NCBI RefSeq assembly: GCF_016097415.1
Contig: NZ_JAEHGE010000001.1
Span: forward strand, 583,001 to 647,000
Reading direction: 5' to 3'
Length of the DNA: 64,000 bases
From: a sulfur-oxidizing endosymbiont of Gigantopelta aegis
GTDB lineage: Bacteria > Pseudomonadota > Gammaproteobacteria > GRL18
This document shows positions 17,979-27,558 of this stretch, piece after piece (within the stretch, counting starts at the first letter, position 1; every line of letters starts with the position of its first letter). Both the position numbers and the translations under genes were made by a program. The notes under the pieces were generated by a model, which saw only the letters and a list, made by a program, of their open reading frames with translations, was not told where the DNA came from and did not search any database.

Positions 17979-19045
17979 TAAAAACAAGGAACACACGGGC
18001 AGACTATCCGCGGGACCAGTGTCAAGTACCATAATATTTTGTTCGCCGGGACACTTATCGGGAGCTTCTATTGTCCAATTTAATTCTGGCACAGTGCCTA
18101 CGCTCCAGTACCAGTCTTTTACAAACACCCCTTGTGTTGCCTGAACTGAAGGCCCTTCAAGCATGACATGGGTGTCTCGCCAATAGCCCATCGCTAGATC
18201 TTCACCCAAGTATTCCAGCCCCAGATTCAAGCCCCCAACAAAGGCTTTTAGACCATCGACGATAAGAATTTTACGGTGATTTCGAAAATTAATATGTAAG
18301 TACTTACCAACCCCTTCACGTTGATTAAATGAGGAAACATGTGCCCCTGCGTCTCGCAATTCTTGTAGATATCGCCTCGAAAGGCTATACGAGCCTAGGT
18401 TGTCATATAAAAAATAAACCCGCACTCCCTGCTGCATTTTTTCGGTCAATAAGCGGCGAAAAGCTTCCCCGACATGATCATTTTTAATGATATAAAATTG
18501 TAATAAAACATAGTCCTGAGCCTCTGTAATGGACTTGAACATCGCTTTGTAGGTACTTTCACCATTGATCAGCAATTGTGCTCTATTATGCGATGTAAAT
18601 GGTAGATGGTGTAAATTAGCCACTGTTCGCGTCACACTTTGCAAGTTTTCAATATCATGAGCATGATATTGCTCAAAGGCGATTCTAGCCGTTTCAATAT
18701 CGTCTAAACTTGCCTGTCGAAAGCTATCCTTATAACCATGAAAGCGTTTATTGCCAAACACCCAATACAAGGGCAATATCAATATAGGGATTATAATTAA
18801 ACTAATCGCCCAAGCGATGGCTGCCTGTGATGTACGGGTATTCAGTACTGCATGAAAAGCATAGTAAATAGCCACTATTTCTAGCAAAAAGTACAATATG
18901 CCAAATAAATAAAGCGATTCTGTTAGTAAACCTATGTCTGGCATTATCAACTTGTTCCTTTTGTTTCGTTGCTATTTCAATGTTCTTCAGGGCTTGCTTT
19001 CTTGCTATAATTGCTACGGTTCAACATAAGAAAGGGGTTTTTTCA

Positions 19046-19663
19046 TTGACTGCCAAGCAAAATTCTCAGCAAATAACCGGTCTCATTTTAGCCGGTGGCC
19101 GTTCCAGCCGAATGGATGGCAATGATAAGGGGCTACTCAAGCTTGGCAATAGCACCATGATTGAGCATGTTCTTAAACGTCTTGAAACACAAGTATCAAC
19201 GCTTTTAATCAGTGCCAATCGCCACCTTGAACGCTATCAGCAATTTAATTATCCGGTGCTGGTAGACGATTATGATGATTATCGTGGTCCTTTGGCTGGC
19301 ATGGCAAGAGGCCTGGCTCATAGCAAGAGTGATTACTTACTTACTGTACCCTGCGATGGCCCCTTATTACCCTTGGATTTAGCACAAAGAATGTCGCAGT
19401 TTGCCTATCAACAACAAGCACCGGCGGTATTGGCCTTTGATGGTCAATACCGCCAGCCCACTTATAATCTGATCCATAAGGACTTACTAGCCGCACTGAG
19501 TCTATCACTGGAAAACAATGAACATAAATTGGGTAAATGGTTAATGGACAATGGCGCTATTACTGTGGATTTTTCCGATCAAGCGGCTGCCTTCCTCAAC
19601 GTCAATACACCGGATGATTTAGAGTTGCTCAGTCAACAACTCCTTTTAGACTCGATAAGTTAA
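19046..19663 (+). CDS. mobA: Molybdenum cofactor guanylyltransferase MobA
   Basis: It transfers GMP from GTP to molybdopterin to make the guanine dinucleotide cofactor in the cytoplasm. The signature LAGGRSSRMDGNDKGLLKL near the N-terminus, the DDYDDYRGPLAGM segment and VPCDGPLLP are typical. I choose the TTG at 19046, with AAAGGGG 8 bases upstream, because it puts the signature about 10 residues from the start as in known MobA proteins. An ATG frame from 18980 would add 22 hydrophobic residues with no such site. No molybdoenzyme or other moa/mob gene is in the window. Confidence 0.88.
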   Translation: MTAKQNSQQITGLILAGGRSSRMDGNDKGLLKLGNSTMIEHVLKRLETQVSTLLISANRHLERYQQFNYPVLVDDYDDYRGPLAGMARGLAHSKSDYLLTVPCDGPLLPLDLAQRMSQFAYQQQAPAVLAFDGQYRQPTYNLIHKDLLAALSLSLENNEHKLGKWLMDNGAITVDFSDQAAAFLNVNTPDDLELLSQQLLLDSIS

Positions 19664-19716
19664 TTGACTGCGATGTCGGAGTAAAATGTCATTTGACTCC
19701 CCCCTTATCCAAACAA

Positions 19717-20688
19717 TTAATCCTCATCCAATACTTTCAACGCATTGCTGGCAATCATGTTAACTTTCTTATCCTTGCTGATAGCCAGAATTTGCTCAAA
19801 GGCTTCAATTGACTGCCCAATCAAGTCATCCATATAGGCCACCACAGCTACTGCTTCCTGCATTCCTTCTACCAATTGTTTAATTTCAACCGGCAAGCTC
19901 GGATCATTGAGTAATTCATCCGTGGCTTTTTCAAGATCAGTGTCACCCAGGCTGAGGCCATCTTCAGCCATTGCCTCTAATGCCATGCCTTCAGAAGATA
20001 AATCATAGCTAGCATCATAAAGCGGACTAGTGCTTTGTATCCGTTGCAATTCTTTATCTAAACCACCTTTGGCATTAAACACTTCATTCTCAAAAAAATC
20101 CTCAAGTATTTCATTGATGTCATCAATATCAAAATACTCTGGAGAAATTTCACCACCCAACCATTCCAATAAATCTTCCCGGTCTTCACTATTCTCAGTG
20201 TCAGCCAATTGTTCGAGAAGGTTTTGATAACCCCAGGGACCACCGCAATTTTCGGGTGGGCAGGCACGTTTACCCTTGATACAAACCACTGGCAATTGAT
20301 TTTTTTGGTGCGGTAGAATTTTTTCTAAAATAATTTTGTGTTCCCAGCCATCACCAAAATCATATTCATAACGCATCCAGTCTTTTTCATTTTTCAGCAC
20401 TTCATTGAGCAAGACCAAGGATTCGTCCATATTGTGATCATCACTCAGCCCCGATAACTCTATCTCTCCATAAATACCGTCATCTCTATCAATAAATTGA
20501 TGCATGTGCTCATCATCCCAGCCCATACTAATTTGAATCGAATCGTGCAAAGCCGCCAGTGAAATGCGACTATCAACAATCAAACGTCGCCAAATAGGGG
20601 GTTTAATATGAGTCATCATCACTTTAATCTGATAATTTTGACGCAGATGTACTATATTGTTCTCTGATCCCATTCCATTTGTTCTCAA
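19717..20688 (-). CDS. PRiA4b ORF-3-like domain protein
   Basis: Cytoplasmic protein of 323 residues. Residues about 15-210 match the PRiA4_ORF3 domain: IKPPIWRRLIVDSRISLAALHDSIQISMGW, then MHQF, YEYDFGDGWEHKI, the Cys-rich KRACPPENCGGPWGY and the acidic GGEISPEYFDIDDIN. An extra acidic helical tail (about 220-323) is not part of the domain. The family is widespread on plasmids and chromosomes with no settled function. It stands alone between mobA (convergent) and exbB (divergent). Confidence 0.82.
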   Translation of the reverse strand: MRTNGMGSENNIVHLRQNYQIKVMMTHIKPPIWRRLIVDSRISLAALHDSIQISMGWDDEHMHQFIDRDDGIYGEIELSGLSDDHNMDESLVLLNEVLKNEKDWMRYEYDFGDGWEHKIILEKILPHQKNQLPVVCIKGKRACPPENCGGPWGYQNLLEQLADTENSEDREDLLEWLGGEISPEYFDIDDINEILEDFFENEVFNAKGGLDKELQRIQSTSPLYDASYDLSSEGMALEAMAEDGLSLGDTDLEKATDELLNDPSLPVEIKQLVEGMQEAVAVVAYMDDLIGQSIEAFEQILAISKDKKVNMIASNALKVLDED

Positions 20689-20816
20689 TCATTAAAAACA
20701 CCATTTTAACACTGAATAAGCCTCATCAAAAAGTCTATTCTATATCAAGACAATTATTTTACATTTCGGGTAGAATAATGGCTTCTTTTTACTCAATTGG
20801 CATTTAAGAACTCATT

Positions 20817-21479
20817 ATGATTGTGACCGATATTTTTGACAAAGGCGGCATTATTGTCTGGATTTTAGCTGGCTATTCCTTCATTGCTCTCACTATCTTG
20901 TTTGAACGCAGCCTGCGTTTTTTATTAATGGGACGACCGGGGAACAATACCGAAGCCAATTTATTAACAGCCCTGCGAAACAAGCAACCTGAAACCATAA
21001 TTAATGCTTTGAGCGGTCCAGAAGGACGCTTATTGCAAGGTATTTTACAGGCATCCAAGGAAGGTATTGAAGATTTAAACCGGGTCGCTACACGACTGGG
21101 CAGCCTGGAGCTCAATCAAATGGAAAAAGGCTTCCGTACCCTGTCTTTTCTAGGCAATACTGCACCATTATTAGGTCTCTTAGGCACCATCATCGGTATG
21201 ATAAAGGCCTTTATGGTGATCGAACAAGCCGGTGGACAGGTCGATGCTCAAGCGCTTGCCGGTGGTATCTGGGAAGCCATGCTAACCACGGGCGTTGGGC
21301 TGGCAGTTGCCATTCCGGTATTACTGCTATTGCACGTTCTGGAATCAATGGCCGATAAGCGCGCCCATAGTATGCGTTATTATGCATCACTCGTATTGGA
21401 ATATTTACCCCATTGCTCGGGCAACGAGGATACAGCGACTGCAACACATCACCGTCAGGGCGTAACTCATGCAGTTTGA
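20817..21479 (+). CDS. exbB: ExbB/TolQ-type proton channel subunit
   Basis: Inner-membrane protein of 220 residues with three membrane segments (about 13-30, 110-135 and 150-175). The MotA/TolQ/ExbB domain is clear in FRTLSFLGNTAPLLGLLGTIIGMIKAF and WEAMLTTGVGLAVAIPVLL. With ExbD it forms the proton-driven motor that energises TonB for outer-membrane uptake. The next gene overlaps its end by 11 bases, which indicates coupled translation. This is the first gene of a three-gene exbB-exbD-tonB operon. Confidence 0.93.
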   Translation: MIVTDIFDKGGIIVWILAGYSFIALTILFERSLRFLLMGRPGNNTEANLLTALRNKQPETIINALSGPEGRLLQGILQASKEGIEDLNRVATRLGSLELNQMEKGFRTLSFLGNTAPLLGLLGTIIGMIKAFMVIEQAGGQVDAQALAGGIWEAMLTTGVGLAVAIPVLLLLHVLESMADKRAHSMRYYASLVLEYLPHCSGNEDTATATHHRQGVTHAV

Positions 21480-21900
21480 AGGACGGCGACGTACCAGCCA
21501 TATTCCTAATCTGACCCCTTTAATTGATATTGTGTTTCTGTTATTAGTATTTTTTATGCTGACCTCACACTTCGTGCGTGATGAAGTGCTTAATATTGAC
21601 CTGCCCGAAGCAGAAAGTGGTGATGCACTGGATAAGCCACAGCAAATTGAGGTACTTATTACTGAAGCCGGTGAATACTCTATCAATAGTCAAATTGTCA
21701 GTCTGGAAGCTTTAGAAGCCATATTAATTGATGAAATTAAAGCTCAAAAAGAAAAAGTGGTACGTATCAGAGGTGATAAGCATGTAGATCTCGGTATTGC
21801 CATTGGTGCCTTTGATGCCGCCCGCCAGGCCGGTGCATCGGGTATTGACATTGTCACCGTTGAACAGTCGATTAGTCCCCCTGCCAGTATTAAGCCCTAA
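21469..21900 (+). CDS. exbD: ExbD/TolR biopolymer transport protein
   Basis: The protein has 143 residues: a short cytoplasmic tail ending PNLTPLIDIVFLLLVFFML, where the membrane helix carries the essential Asp of the proton path, followed by a periplasmic domain. It overlaps exbB by 11 bases and is directly followed by tonB (next codon). It is the motor partner of ExbB. The conserved LTPLID entry into the membrane helix confirms the family. Confidence 0.93.
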   Translation: MQFEGRRRTSHIPNLTPLIDIVFLLLVFFMLTSHFVRDEVLNIDLPEAESGDALDKPQQIEVLITEAGEYSINSQIVSLEALEAILIDEIKAQKEKVVRIRGDKHVDLGIAIGAFDAARQAGASGIDIVTVEQSISPPASIKP

Positions 21901-22710
21901 ATGATGCACGCTGATTCATCCAATAGCCATTGGCTATCTTCCAATCATACTATTTGGTTTTTTGCCATTGCACTTTCCCTCAGCGCTCATGCGCTATTAT
22001 TACTGCAAAGTAAGACGCTTTATCAGGCTGCCCCTGCGATGGTTATTCAAGAAACAATCACTCAGGTACGCTTTGCCAATAGTTCACCACCACCTGTAAC
22101 CGTTATTGAAACTAAGCCCAAAGAAGTCCCTGTGGAAGCAGTCATTATTCCCCCCAAAACACCTGAACCTGAAGTAAAAATTAGCAAACCTGAACCGAAA
22201 ATAGTTAAAAAAACACCACGGGTAAAAAAGAAAGCTAAAACCAAGAAAGTGAGTCCAAAGAAGCGCGTTGTAAAGCAGCCTAAAGTAAAAGTAACGCCGC
22301 AGAAAAAATCTACAACTAAAAAAACATCCAACAAGCCACCGGCTTCAACCTTAAATAATAAGCCTAAGATCAATCAGGCAGTGAAGGCTTCACCACTGGT
22401 ATCACAATCCGATCAACGCTTGCTGGAACAAACACGAAAAAACTACCATGCATTACTCATGCGTCATATTGAAGTGCAAAAACATTATCCTCGTATTGCT
22501 CGAAAGCGTAAAATTGAAGGTAAAATAATTGTCAGCTTTACTTTATTGGCCAATGGCAAGATTAAAAATTTACTTATCAATGGTCAGCGCAGCATTCTTA
22601 ATAAGGCCTCTAAAAACGCCGTCATGAGCGCCCTGCCTATGCCTAAACCACCCCATGATTTAACGATGCCCATGGAAATTAAGTTTGCTATGAATTATTT
22701 TTTGAAATAG
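21901..22710 (+). CDS. tonB: TonB energy-transducing protein
   Basis: The protein has 269 residues. One N-terminal anchor (about 19-40) with the SLSAH motif expected for ExbB contact is followed by a long Pro/Lys-rich periplasm-spanning region (about 60-165) and a C-terminal TonB domain (YPRIARKRKIEGKIIVSFTLLANGKI). It starts immediately after the exbD stop. It transmits proton-motive energy to TonB-dependent receptors such as the one at 38721. The linker is unusually rich in lysine. Confidence 0.92.
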   Translation: MMHADSSNSHWLSSNHTIWFFAIALSLSAHALLLLQSKTLYQAAPAMVIQETITQVRFANSSPPPVTVIETKPKEVPVEAVIIPPKTPEPEVKISKPEPKIVKKTPRVKKKAKTKKVSPKKRVVKQPKVKVTPQKKSTTKKTSNKPPASTLNNKPKINQAVKASPLVSQSDQRLLEQTRKNYHALLMRHIEVQKHYPRIARKRKIEGKIIVSFTLLANGKIKNLLINGQRSILNKASKNAVMSALPMPKPPHDLTMPMEIKFAMNYFLK

Positions 22711-22814
22711 TCAACTTAAGCTGTCATTTATCAATAACTGAGCTTTCTTTTCTAGCAACTTTTGACTAAAGTTAATGGATATGAACTTTTTTCATGACTT
22801 AATGAGAGGTACAC

Positions 22815-23633
22815 ATGGCTAAGCAAGACAAAAAGAGTAAGAGTACTAAAAAAATAGCAAACTCACTATATGAAAAAGAACTGCTCAAATTGCAAAACGA
22901 ATTAGTTAAGTTACAAGCTTGGGTAATTAAGGAAGGGCTTAAAGTGGTCGTTGTTTTTGAAGGCCGGGATGCTGCCGGAAAGGGTGGTGTCATCAAGCGT
23001 ATGACCCAGCATTTAAGTCCTCGCATCTGCCGTGTGGCAGCCCTGCCCTCACCCACAGAAAGAGAAAAAAGCCAGTGGTATTTTCAACGCTATGTTTCAC
23101 ACTTACCAGCGAAAGGTGAAATAGTGCTCTTTGATCGCAGTTGGTACAATCGTGCCGGGGTTGAAAAGGTCATGGGCTTTTGTACCGATGATGAGTATCG
23201 TGAATTTCTCCGTTCCTGTCCGGAATTTGAACGTATGTTAGTACGCTCAGGTATTATTTTGATCAAATACTGGTTTTCAGTCTCTGATGATGAACAGGAC
23301 AAACGTTTTCACAGCCGTTTGGTCGAACCCTTAAAGCGCTGGAAACTCAGCCCGATGGATCTGGAGTCACGCTCTCGCTGGGCAGAATATTCACGCGCCA
23401 AGGATGATATGTTTGCCCATACCGATATCAAGCAAGCGCCTTGGTACGTAGTCAACTCTGACATAAAAAAACATGCGCGCTTAAACTGTATCGCGCATTT
23501 TCTCAGCCTGATCCCCTATGAGGATATCACCCCTGAACGCATTAAACTGCCCAAACTTGAGCGTTCGATAGGTTATATCAGACCACCGATCACCGATCAA
23601 ACATTTGTGCCTGAGCTTTACCCGAAACTTTAG
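22815..23633 (+). CDS. ppk2: Polyphosphate kinase 2 (PPK2 family)
   Basis: Cytoplasmic enzyme of 272 residues that transfers phosphate between polyphosphate and nucleotides. The Walker A loop EGRDAAGKGG (49-58), Walker B with D107 in VLFDRSWYNR and the lid region LVEPLKRWKLSPMDLESR are all present. Single-domain length and N-terminus fit class I PPK2, which usually makes NTP from NDP with polyphosphate, although nucleotide preference cannot be read directly. A GAGAGGT site precedes the ATG and a strong terminator follows. It is a single-gene unit. Confidence 0.93.
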   Translation: MAKQDKKSKSTKKIANSLYEKELLKLQNELVKLQAWVIKEGLKVVVVFEGRDAAGKGGVIKRMTQHLSPRICRVAALPSPTEREKSQWYFQRYVSHLPAKGEIVLFDRSWYNRAGVEKVMGFCTDDEYREFLRSCPEFERMLVRSGIILIKYWFSVSDDEQDKRFHSRLVEPLKRWKLSPMDLESRSRWAEYSRAKDDMFAHTDIKQAPWYVVNSDIKKHARLNCIAHFLSLIPYEDITPERIKLPKLERSIGYIRPPITDQTFVPELYPKL

Positions 23634-23657
23634 CTCTATCCAAAAATTAATTTTTCC

Positions 23658-23697
23658 AAAAAAAAGCACCGAACAGTTACCTGTTCAGTGCTTTTTT
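23658..23697. terminator. Strong bidirectional terminator
   Basis: AAAAAAGCAC-c-GAACAG pairs with CTGTTC-a-GTGCTTTTTT around a 4-base TTAC loop. A-run and T-run flank the stem, so it works for ppk2 (+) and hcp (-). Confidence 0.9.
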
Positions 23698-23722
23698 TAG
23701 GTAAAAACTTTAATTCAAAGAA

Positions 23723-24238
23723 TTAAGCTTTTAGCACTCTCCAGTCATCATGGCCAGAAGTACCTGATACTTCATGAGTCCAGGTGATTTTACGATAAGT
23801 AAAAGCCACTGTTTCTAAGTGAGTGAAATGTGCTTGACCAGGATCCTGACAATTAGGCATAGTGGCCTGAATGTCTACGATAATGGCATCTTCAAGTTCA
23901 ATTGAAAAATAATGCTCTTGAGTACCGGTAGCAGATGTTCTGTACCAGTCAATTTTACACTTGCTCATACGCTCACCACTTGTCAGTGCTGCATATAATA
24001 AAGGTGAAGACTTATCAAAAACTTTAGTAATTTCTACTGGACCATGAACACGTTGACCTGAAGGCTGACCGCTTTGTGGGTCACGTGGTAGTGTCACGTT
24101 GTGATCAAATGCTTCAACCAGAATTTGATCTTCATGACCTTCCTGATAAACATTACCGACAGACTCTTCAGTGAAAGTACCTGCAGTGATTAAACCTTGA
24201 AGTTCACCTTCGATTGTCATATACGCGGGAGTTGGCAT
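23723..24238 (-). CDS. hcp: Hcp-family type VI secretion tube protein
   Basis: The protein has 171 residues with no signal peptide. Hcp features are clear: MTIEGELQGLITAGTF at the start, the VEAFDHNV strand, the PVEITKVFDKSSPLLYAALTSGE block and LETVAFTYRKITWTHE near the end. Hcp hexamers stack into the type VI tube and are exported. No other type VI gene lies in the window, so this is an orphan or satellite hcp that would need an apparatus encoded elsewhere. An AAGGATAT site precedes the ATG. It shares a terminator with ppk2. Confidence 0.88.
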   Translation of the reverse strand: MPTPAYMTIEGELQGLITAGTFTEESVGNVYQEGHEDQILVEAFDHNVTLPRDPQSGQPSGQRVHGPVEITKVFDKSSPLLYAALTSGERMSKCKIDWYRTSATGTQEHYFSIELEDAIIVDIQATMPNCQDPGQAHFTHLETVAFTYRKITWTHEVSGTSGHDDWRVLKA

Positions 24239-24468
24239 AGTTTATATCCTTATAATAATATTGGTGCCTATAATAGGCTCTTAAAAATAACTCTCCTTAG
24301 TTAAAGCAAGCATGATGCCAACTTTTTTATTACCTTTATTATCAATCGTTTAACATTTTTAACCTGTCTCATCTTTTTTAATATTGTTTTTTTAAGCTTG
24401 TTTTGAGCAAGAACTTGCTCAATAAAAAAGAGGCTTTGGTAAATTATTGCTCTATGGCTGATTGTTTT

Positions 24469-25227
24469 TTAATCATAATAAAAACGATACCAATAGCGTC
24501 CCACAATTTCATGCATGGCCAGAAAATTTTTCCACAGGGAGTAACTATGGGGGAAAAAAGTACCAAATTCATAGTCACTTGTTTGCGAATAAAAACTCAT
24601 GGGGGCGGGAATAACACGATTATTTTGCTTGCTAAACACTTCTAGCGCACGCTTCATGTGAAAGGCATTGGTCACTAGATAATAACGCTGATAATGTTGT
24701 TGCTGCATAATCGCATTGCTGTATTGGGCATTCTCAAAGGTATTTTGACTGCGATTTTCTACCCAGATTGTGACTGTAATTTCATATTCATTGCGCAAAA
24801 CTTTTTTCATCAATTCGGCTTCAGTCACCCCCTCTTCATCAATACCCCCTGTGACAATCATGGGCAGGCCGGTCTTTTTTTGTAACCAAGCGGCATAGCG
24901 TAAGCGCCCATTAGTAAAGTAAGCGATATCCGGCCCATGATATTCATTAGCATGAGCAGTGATACCACCGGCTAATAATATAATCACATCAGCCTGTGAA
25001 TTTTTTATTTGTGTTTCGCTCAGAGCAGGACTATTTTCTAATTGTGCAAATAAGATATCAGTGGTAAAAGGGATACTTAATAAATAAATGACCACTATTT
25101 GTAACATTAAGACCCACTTCATTACTCTAAGACTTTTAACTAAGAAAATACTCAGCAGTAAAAAAGTAATAAATAATCCCGGTGGCACTAAAAATATTGA
25201 AAAAATTTGCCTTAGAATTTCACTCAC
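24469..25227 (-). CDS. DUF218 / YdcF-ElyC-like membrane protein
   Basis: The protein has 252 residues. Two N-terminal membrane segments (about 10-30 and 37-55) are followed by a DUF218 domain with ADVIILLAGGI, GRLRYAAWLQKKTGLPMIVTGG, ENRSQNTFENA and VTNAFHMKRA. ElyC-type proteins in this family affect peptidoglycan and undecaprenyl-phosphate balance, and others are of unknown role. The gene stands alone. The 230 bases between it and hcp contain no gene that I can see. topB is divergent. Confidence 0.83.
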   Translation of the reverse strand: MSEILRQIFSIFLVPPGLFITFLLLSIFLVKSLRVMKWVLMLQIVVIYLLSIPFTTDILFAQLENSPALSETQIKNSQADVIILLAGGITAHANEYHGPDIAYFTNGRLRYAAWLQKKTGLPMIVTGGIDEEGVTEAELMKKVLRNEYEITVTIWVENRSQNTFENAQYSNAIMQQQHYQRYYLVTNAFHMKRALEVFSKQNNRVIPAPMSFYSQTSDYEFGTFFPHSYSLWKNFLAMHEIVGRYWYRFYYD

Positions 25228-25344
25228 TCCATTTTCCTTTTATCTTTTTAGCTGTTCAATGTATTGTAGCGTAGCGATAGAGTATCCTGTATGATTATCG
25301 AATCTAAATTCATAGCCTACATTGCATTTTAAACAGGATTCACT

Positions 25345-27345
25345 TTGGCCGTTAAACATAATAACACTTTCGAGCTTTATCTCTGCGAAAAACCCTCTCA
25401 GGGGCGTGATATAGCCAAGGCATTAGGCGCAAATCAGAGAAATGACGGCTATTTACAGGGCAATGGCTTATTAGTCACTTGGTGTATTGGCCATTTGTTG
25501 GAAATGATACCCCCTGATGGCTATGATAGCCGCTATAAACGCTGGTCAATCAATGATCTCCCCATTCTGCCCCAGCAATGGCAATTAGCGGCTAAAAAAT
25601 CCACCCGGAAGCAGTTAAACGTCATTAAAAAGCTCTTAAAACAATGTCATAGCGTGGTTATCGCAACCGATGCGGATAGAGAGGGTGAAACCATTGCCCG
25701 TGAAGTATTGGATTTTCATCATTTTCAAGGCAGTACACGGCGCCTCTGGTTGTCCGCATTGGATCCCATCAGTATTCAACGCGCTTTAAAAACTATTCGC
25801 AATAGCGAAGAGACCTTACCACTCTATCATTCTGGACTTGCCCGAGGCCGTGCTGACTGGCTCATTGGCATGAATCTTACCCGTGCTTATACCCTTTTGG
25901 GCAATGATCGCCAAGTGCGCTCAGTCGGTCGGGTGCAAACACCGACCTTAGCCTTAATTGTGCAACGTGATCGCGCCATTGCCCACTTTAAGCCCGAAGC
26001 TTATTATGAAGTGCTGGCCTTTTTTGAAACTCAGCCCGGCAATAGGCAAAGTTTGTTAGAGACAAAATGGCAAATACCCAGAACCAATAAAGCCCAGGAT
26101 AAACAACATTGTTTTGATCAACAACAGGCTCAGGCTGTGGTCGATCGTTGCCAGCAACAATTTGGTCAGGTGATGACTGCCAGCACCCAAAGAAAAAAAC
26201 AGCCTGCCCCTTTGTTATACAACTTATCAGCCTTGCAACAGGAAGCCTCACGACGTTGGGGCTATGGTGCTCAGGAAGTCCTCAATATTGCCCAGGCCTT
26301 GTATGAAACATACAAGCTCACCTCTTATCCCAGAAGTGATAGTGAATACCTGCCTATGAGCCAATTCAACGATGTCGGGGTGATTTTATCGGCCCTGGGT
26401 CACAATGATCCCAGCCTGCTTGACTTGCTCAAGCAGGCTAATCAAAAACAACGTTCACGGGTCTGGAATGATAAAAAAATCACCGCTCACCATGCGATTA
26501 TTCCCACTCAGAACAACAAGGGCTATCAGCGTTTAAATGCTAAAGAACGCAATGTTTATGATTTGATTCGACGGCGCTATATTGCCCAGTTTTTTCCGGA
26601 CTATGAATATGATCAGAGTATTATTATGGTGGCCATTGCTGAGGACAAATTTAAGGCCAGTGGCCGAATCCCCCGTGTTCAAGGTTGGAAATTGGTACTC
26701 ACACAAACAACCAATCGGACTAATAATGATGAAAAAGAACTCCCTGCCGTTGAAAAAGGTCAGGCCTTATTATGTGATCACCTCAACATAGAAAATAAAT
26801 TAACCAAGCCACCCAAGCATTTTACTGAGGGCACTTTAATCAAAGCGATGGAGACTATTGGTTCTGAAGTCACGGATAAAGTGATGAAAAAAATTCTCCG
26901 TGAAACTGCTGGGCTAGGTACACAGGCAACTCGAGCTAATATTATTCAAACCTTATTTCAGCGCAAGTTTATTCGTAGCGAAAAGAAATTACTCAAGGCC
27001 ACTGAATTAGGTTTTTCTTTGTGTGATGCTGTCCCTGAAACCATTAAAGACCCGCTACTTACCGCACAATGGGAGCAACAATTGGATGACATTGCCCATA
27101 ATAAGGGTCAAACTATCGATGGATTTTTACAGCAGCAAAAAAATCTATTAAATAGTATCATTCAACAAATAAAACAGCCTGTCCCTGCTAAAAAAACAAG
27201 TAATAGTCACTATAAAGCAGGCGATGCTTGCCCTGAGTGTCAACAGCCATTAGAAATTCGTCAGGCGGTTAAGGGAAAAAAGATAGGTCAGGATTATATT
27301 GGCTGTAGTCACTTCCCAGAGTGCCGTTTTTATTCATGGTTATAA
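25345..27345 (+). CDS. topB: DNA topoisomerase III
   Basis: Type IA topoisomerase of 666 residues that relaxes and decatenates DNA by cutting one strand. The Toprim domain has E15 in LCEKPSQG and D109/D111 in TDADREGE. The catalytic tyrosine is Y328 in TSYPRSDSEYLP, the same number as in the E. coli enzyme. A C-terminal zinc ribbon (CPECQQPL ... CSHFPEC) closes the chain. Translation starts at TTG, supported by AGGA 6-7 bases upstream. A long hairpin element follows the gene. Confidence 0.95.
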   Translation: MAVKHNNTFELYLCEKPSQGRDIAKALGANQRNDGYLQGNGLLVTWCIGHLLEMIPPDGYDSRYKRWSINDLPILPQQWQLAAKKSTRKQLNVIKKLLKQCHSVVIATDADREGETIAREVLDFHHFQGSTRRLWLSALDPISIQRALKTIRNSEETLPLYHSGLARGRADWLIGMNLTRAYTLLGNDRQVRSVGRVQTPTLALIVQRDRAIAHFKPEAYYEVLAFFETQPGNRQSLLETKWQIPRTNKAQDKQHCFDQQQAQAVVDRCQQQFGQVMTASTQRKKQPAPLLYNLSALQQEASRRWGYGAQEVLNIAQALYETYKLTSYPRSDSEYLPMSQFNDVGVILSALGHNDPSLLDLLKQANQKQRSRVWNDKKITAHHAIIPTQNNKGYQRLNAKERNVYDLIRRRYIAQFFPDYEYDQSIIMVAIAEDKFKASGRIPRVQGWKLVLTQTTNRTNNDEKELPAVEKGQALLCDHLNIENKLTKPPKHFTEGTLIKAMETIGSEVTDKVMKKILRETAGLGTQATRANIIQTLFQRKFIRSEKKLLKATELGFSLCDAVPETIKDPLLTAQWEQQLDDIAHNKGQTIDGFLQQQKNLLNSIIQQIKQPVPAKKTSNSHYKAGDACPECQQPLEIRQAVKGKKIGQDYIGCSHFPECRFYSWL

Positions 27346-27370
27346 AATATGAGGCAGGTCAAACTTATTG

Positions 27371-27476
27371 TTACACTTCGGCGGTAGGATGTGGTGAGTG
27401 CAACGAACCGCATCAAAGGTTTCTAGCTTTAAGGCCATTGATGCGGTTCGTTCCTCACCACATCCTACCAGTGTAA
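27371..27476. repeat. Long composite palindromic element
   Basis: Three nested perfect stems form one 106-base hairpin: TTACACT/AGTGTAA (outer), GGTAGGATGTGGTGAG with its complement (27383-27398 and 27454-27469), and AACGAACCGCATCAA with its complement (27402-27416 and 27438-27452). The loop is about 21 bases. It lies in the 213-base gap between topB and the antiporter gene, both on the plus strand. No coding sequence is inside. It looks like a REP/BIME-type or MITE-type unit and would also fold in RNA. Confidence 0.85.
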
Positions 27477-27558
27477 AGATAAATTAATTTATTTGAGCTG
27501 CCCCTAAAATTTAAACACTTAAAATCACATAGTAATTAATCAATAAGGATTATTATCA

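Larger units (their letters stand above)
16435..18950 (-). pseudogene. cls: Cardiolipin synthase, split by an IS1595-type element
   Basis: Removing the element (16926-17978) and one 8-base target copy (TAAAAACA) joins the two parts in frame to give 484 codons, the normal length for a ClsA-type enzyme. Visible are two N-terminal membrane segments, the first phospholipase-D motif HINFRNHRKILIVDG (before the insertion) and the second HQKVILVDN (after it). Cardiolipin synthase condenses two phosphatidylglycerol molecules at the inner membrane. Here the first fragment ends with IS-derived residues and lacks the second HKD motif, so the enzyme should be inactive unless another copy exists. The gene has no operon partner. 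mobA starts divergently. Confidence 0.9.

Noticed and set aside
22062-22373. 103-codon minus-strand frame within tonB
   Set aside because: Produced by the Pro/Lys-rich repeat composition of tonB on the other strand.
23723-24238. Phage or secretion island around hcp
   Set aside because: Neighbours are housekeeping genes (ppk2, DUF218, topB) and there is no integrase, tail or secretion cluster.
27371-27476. Integron attC-like site
   Set aside because: The fold is a nearly perfect palindrome without the RYYYAAC/GTTRRRY core boxes and no integrase or cassette genes are near.
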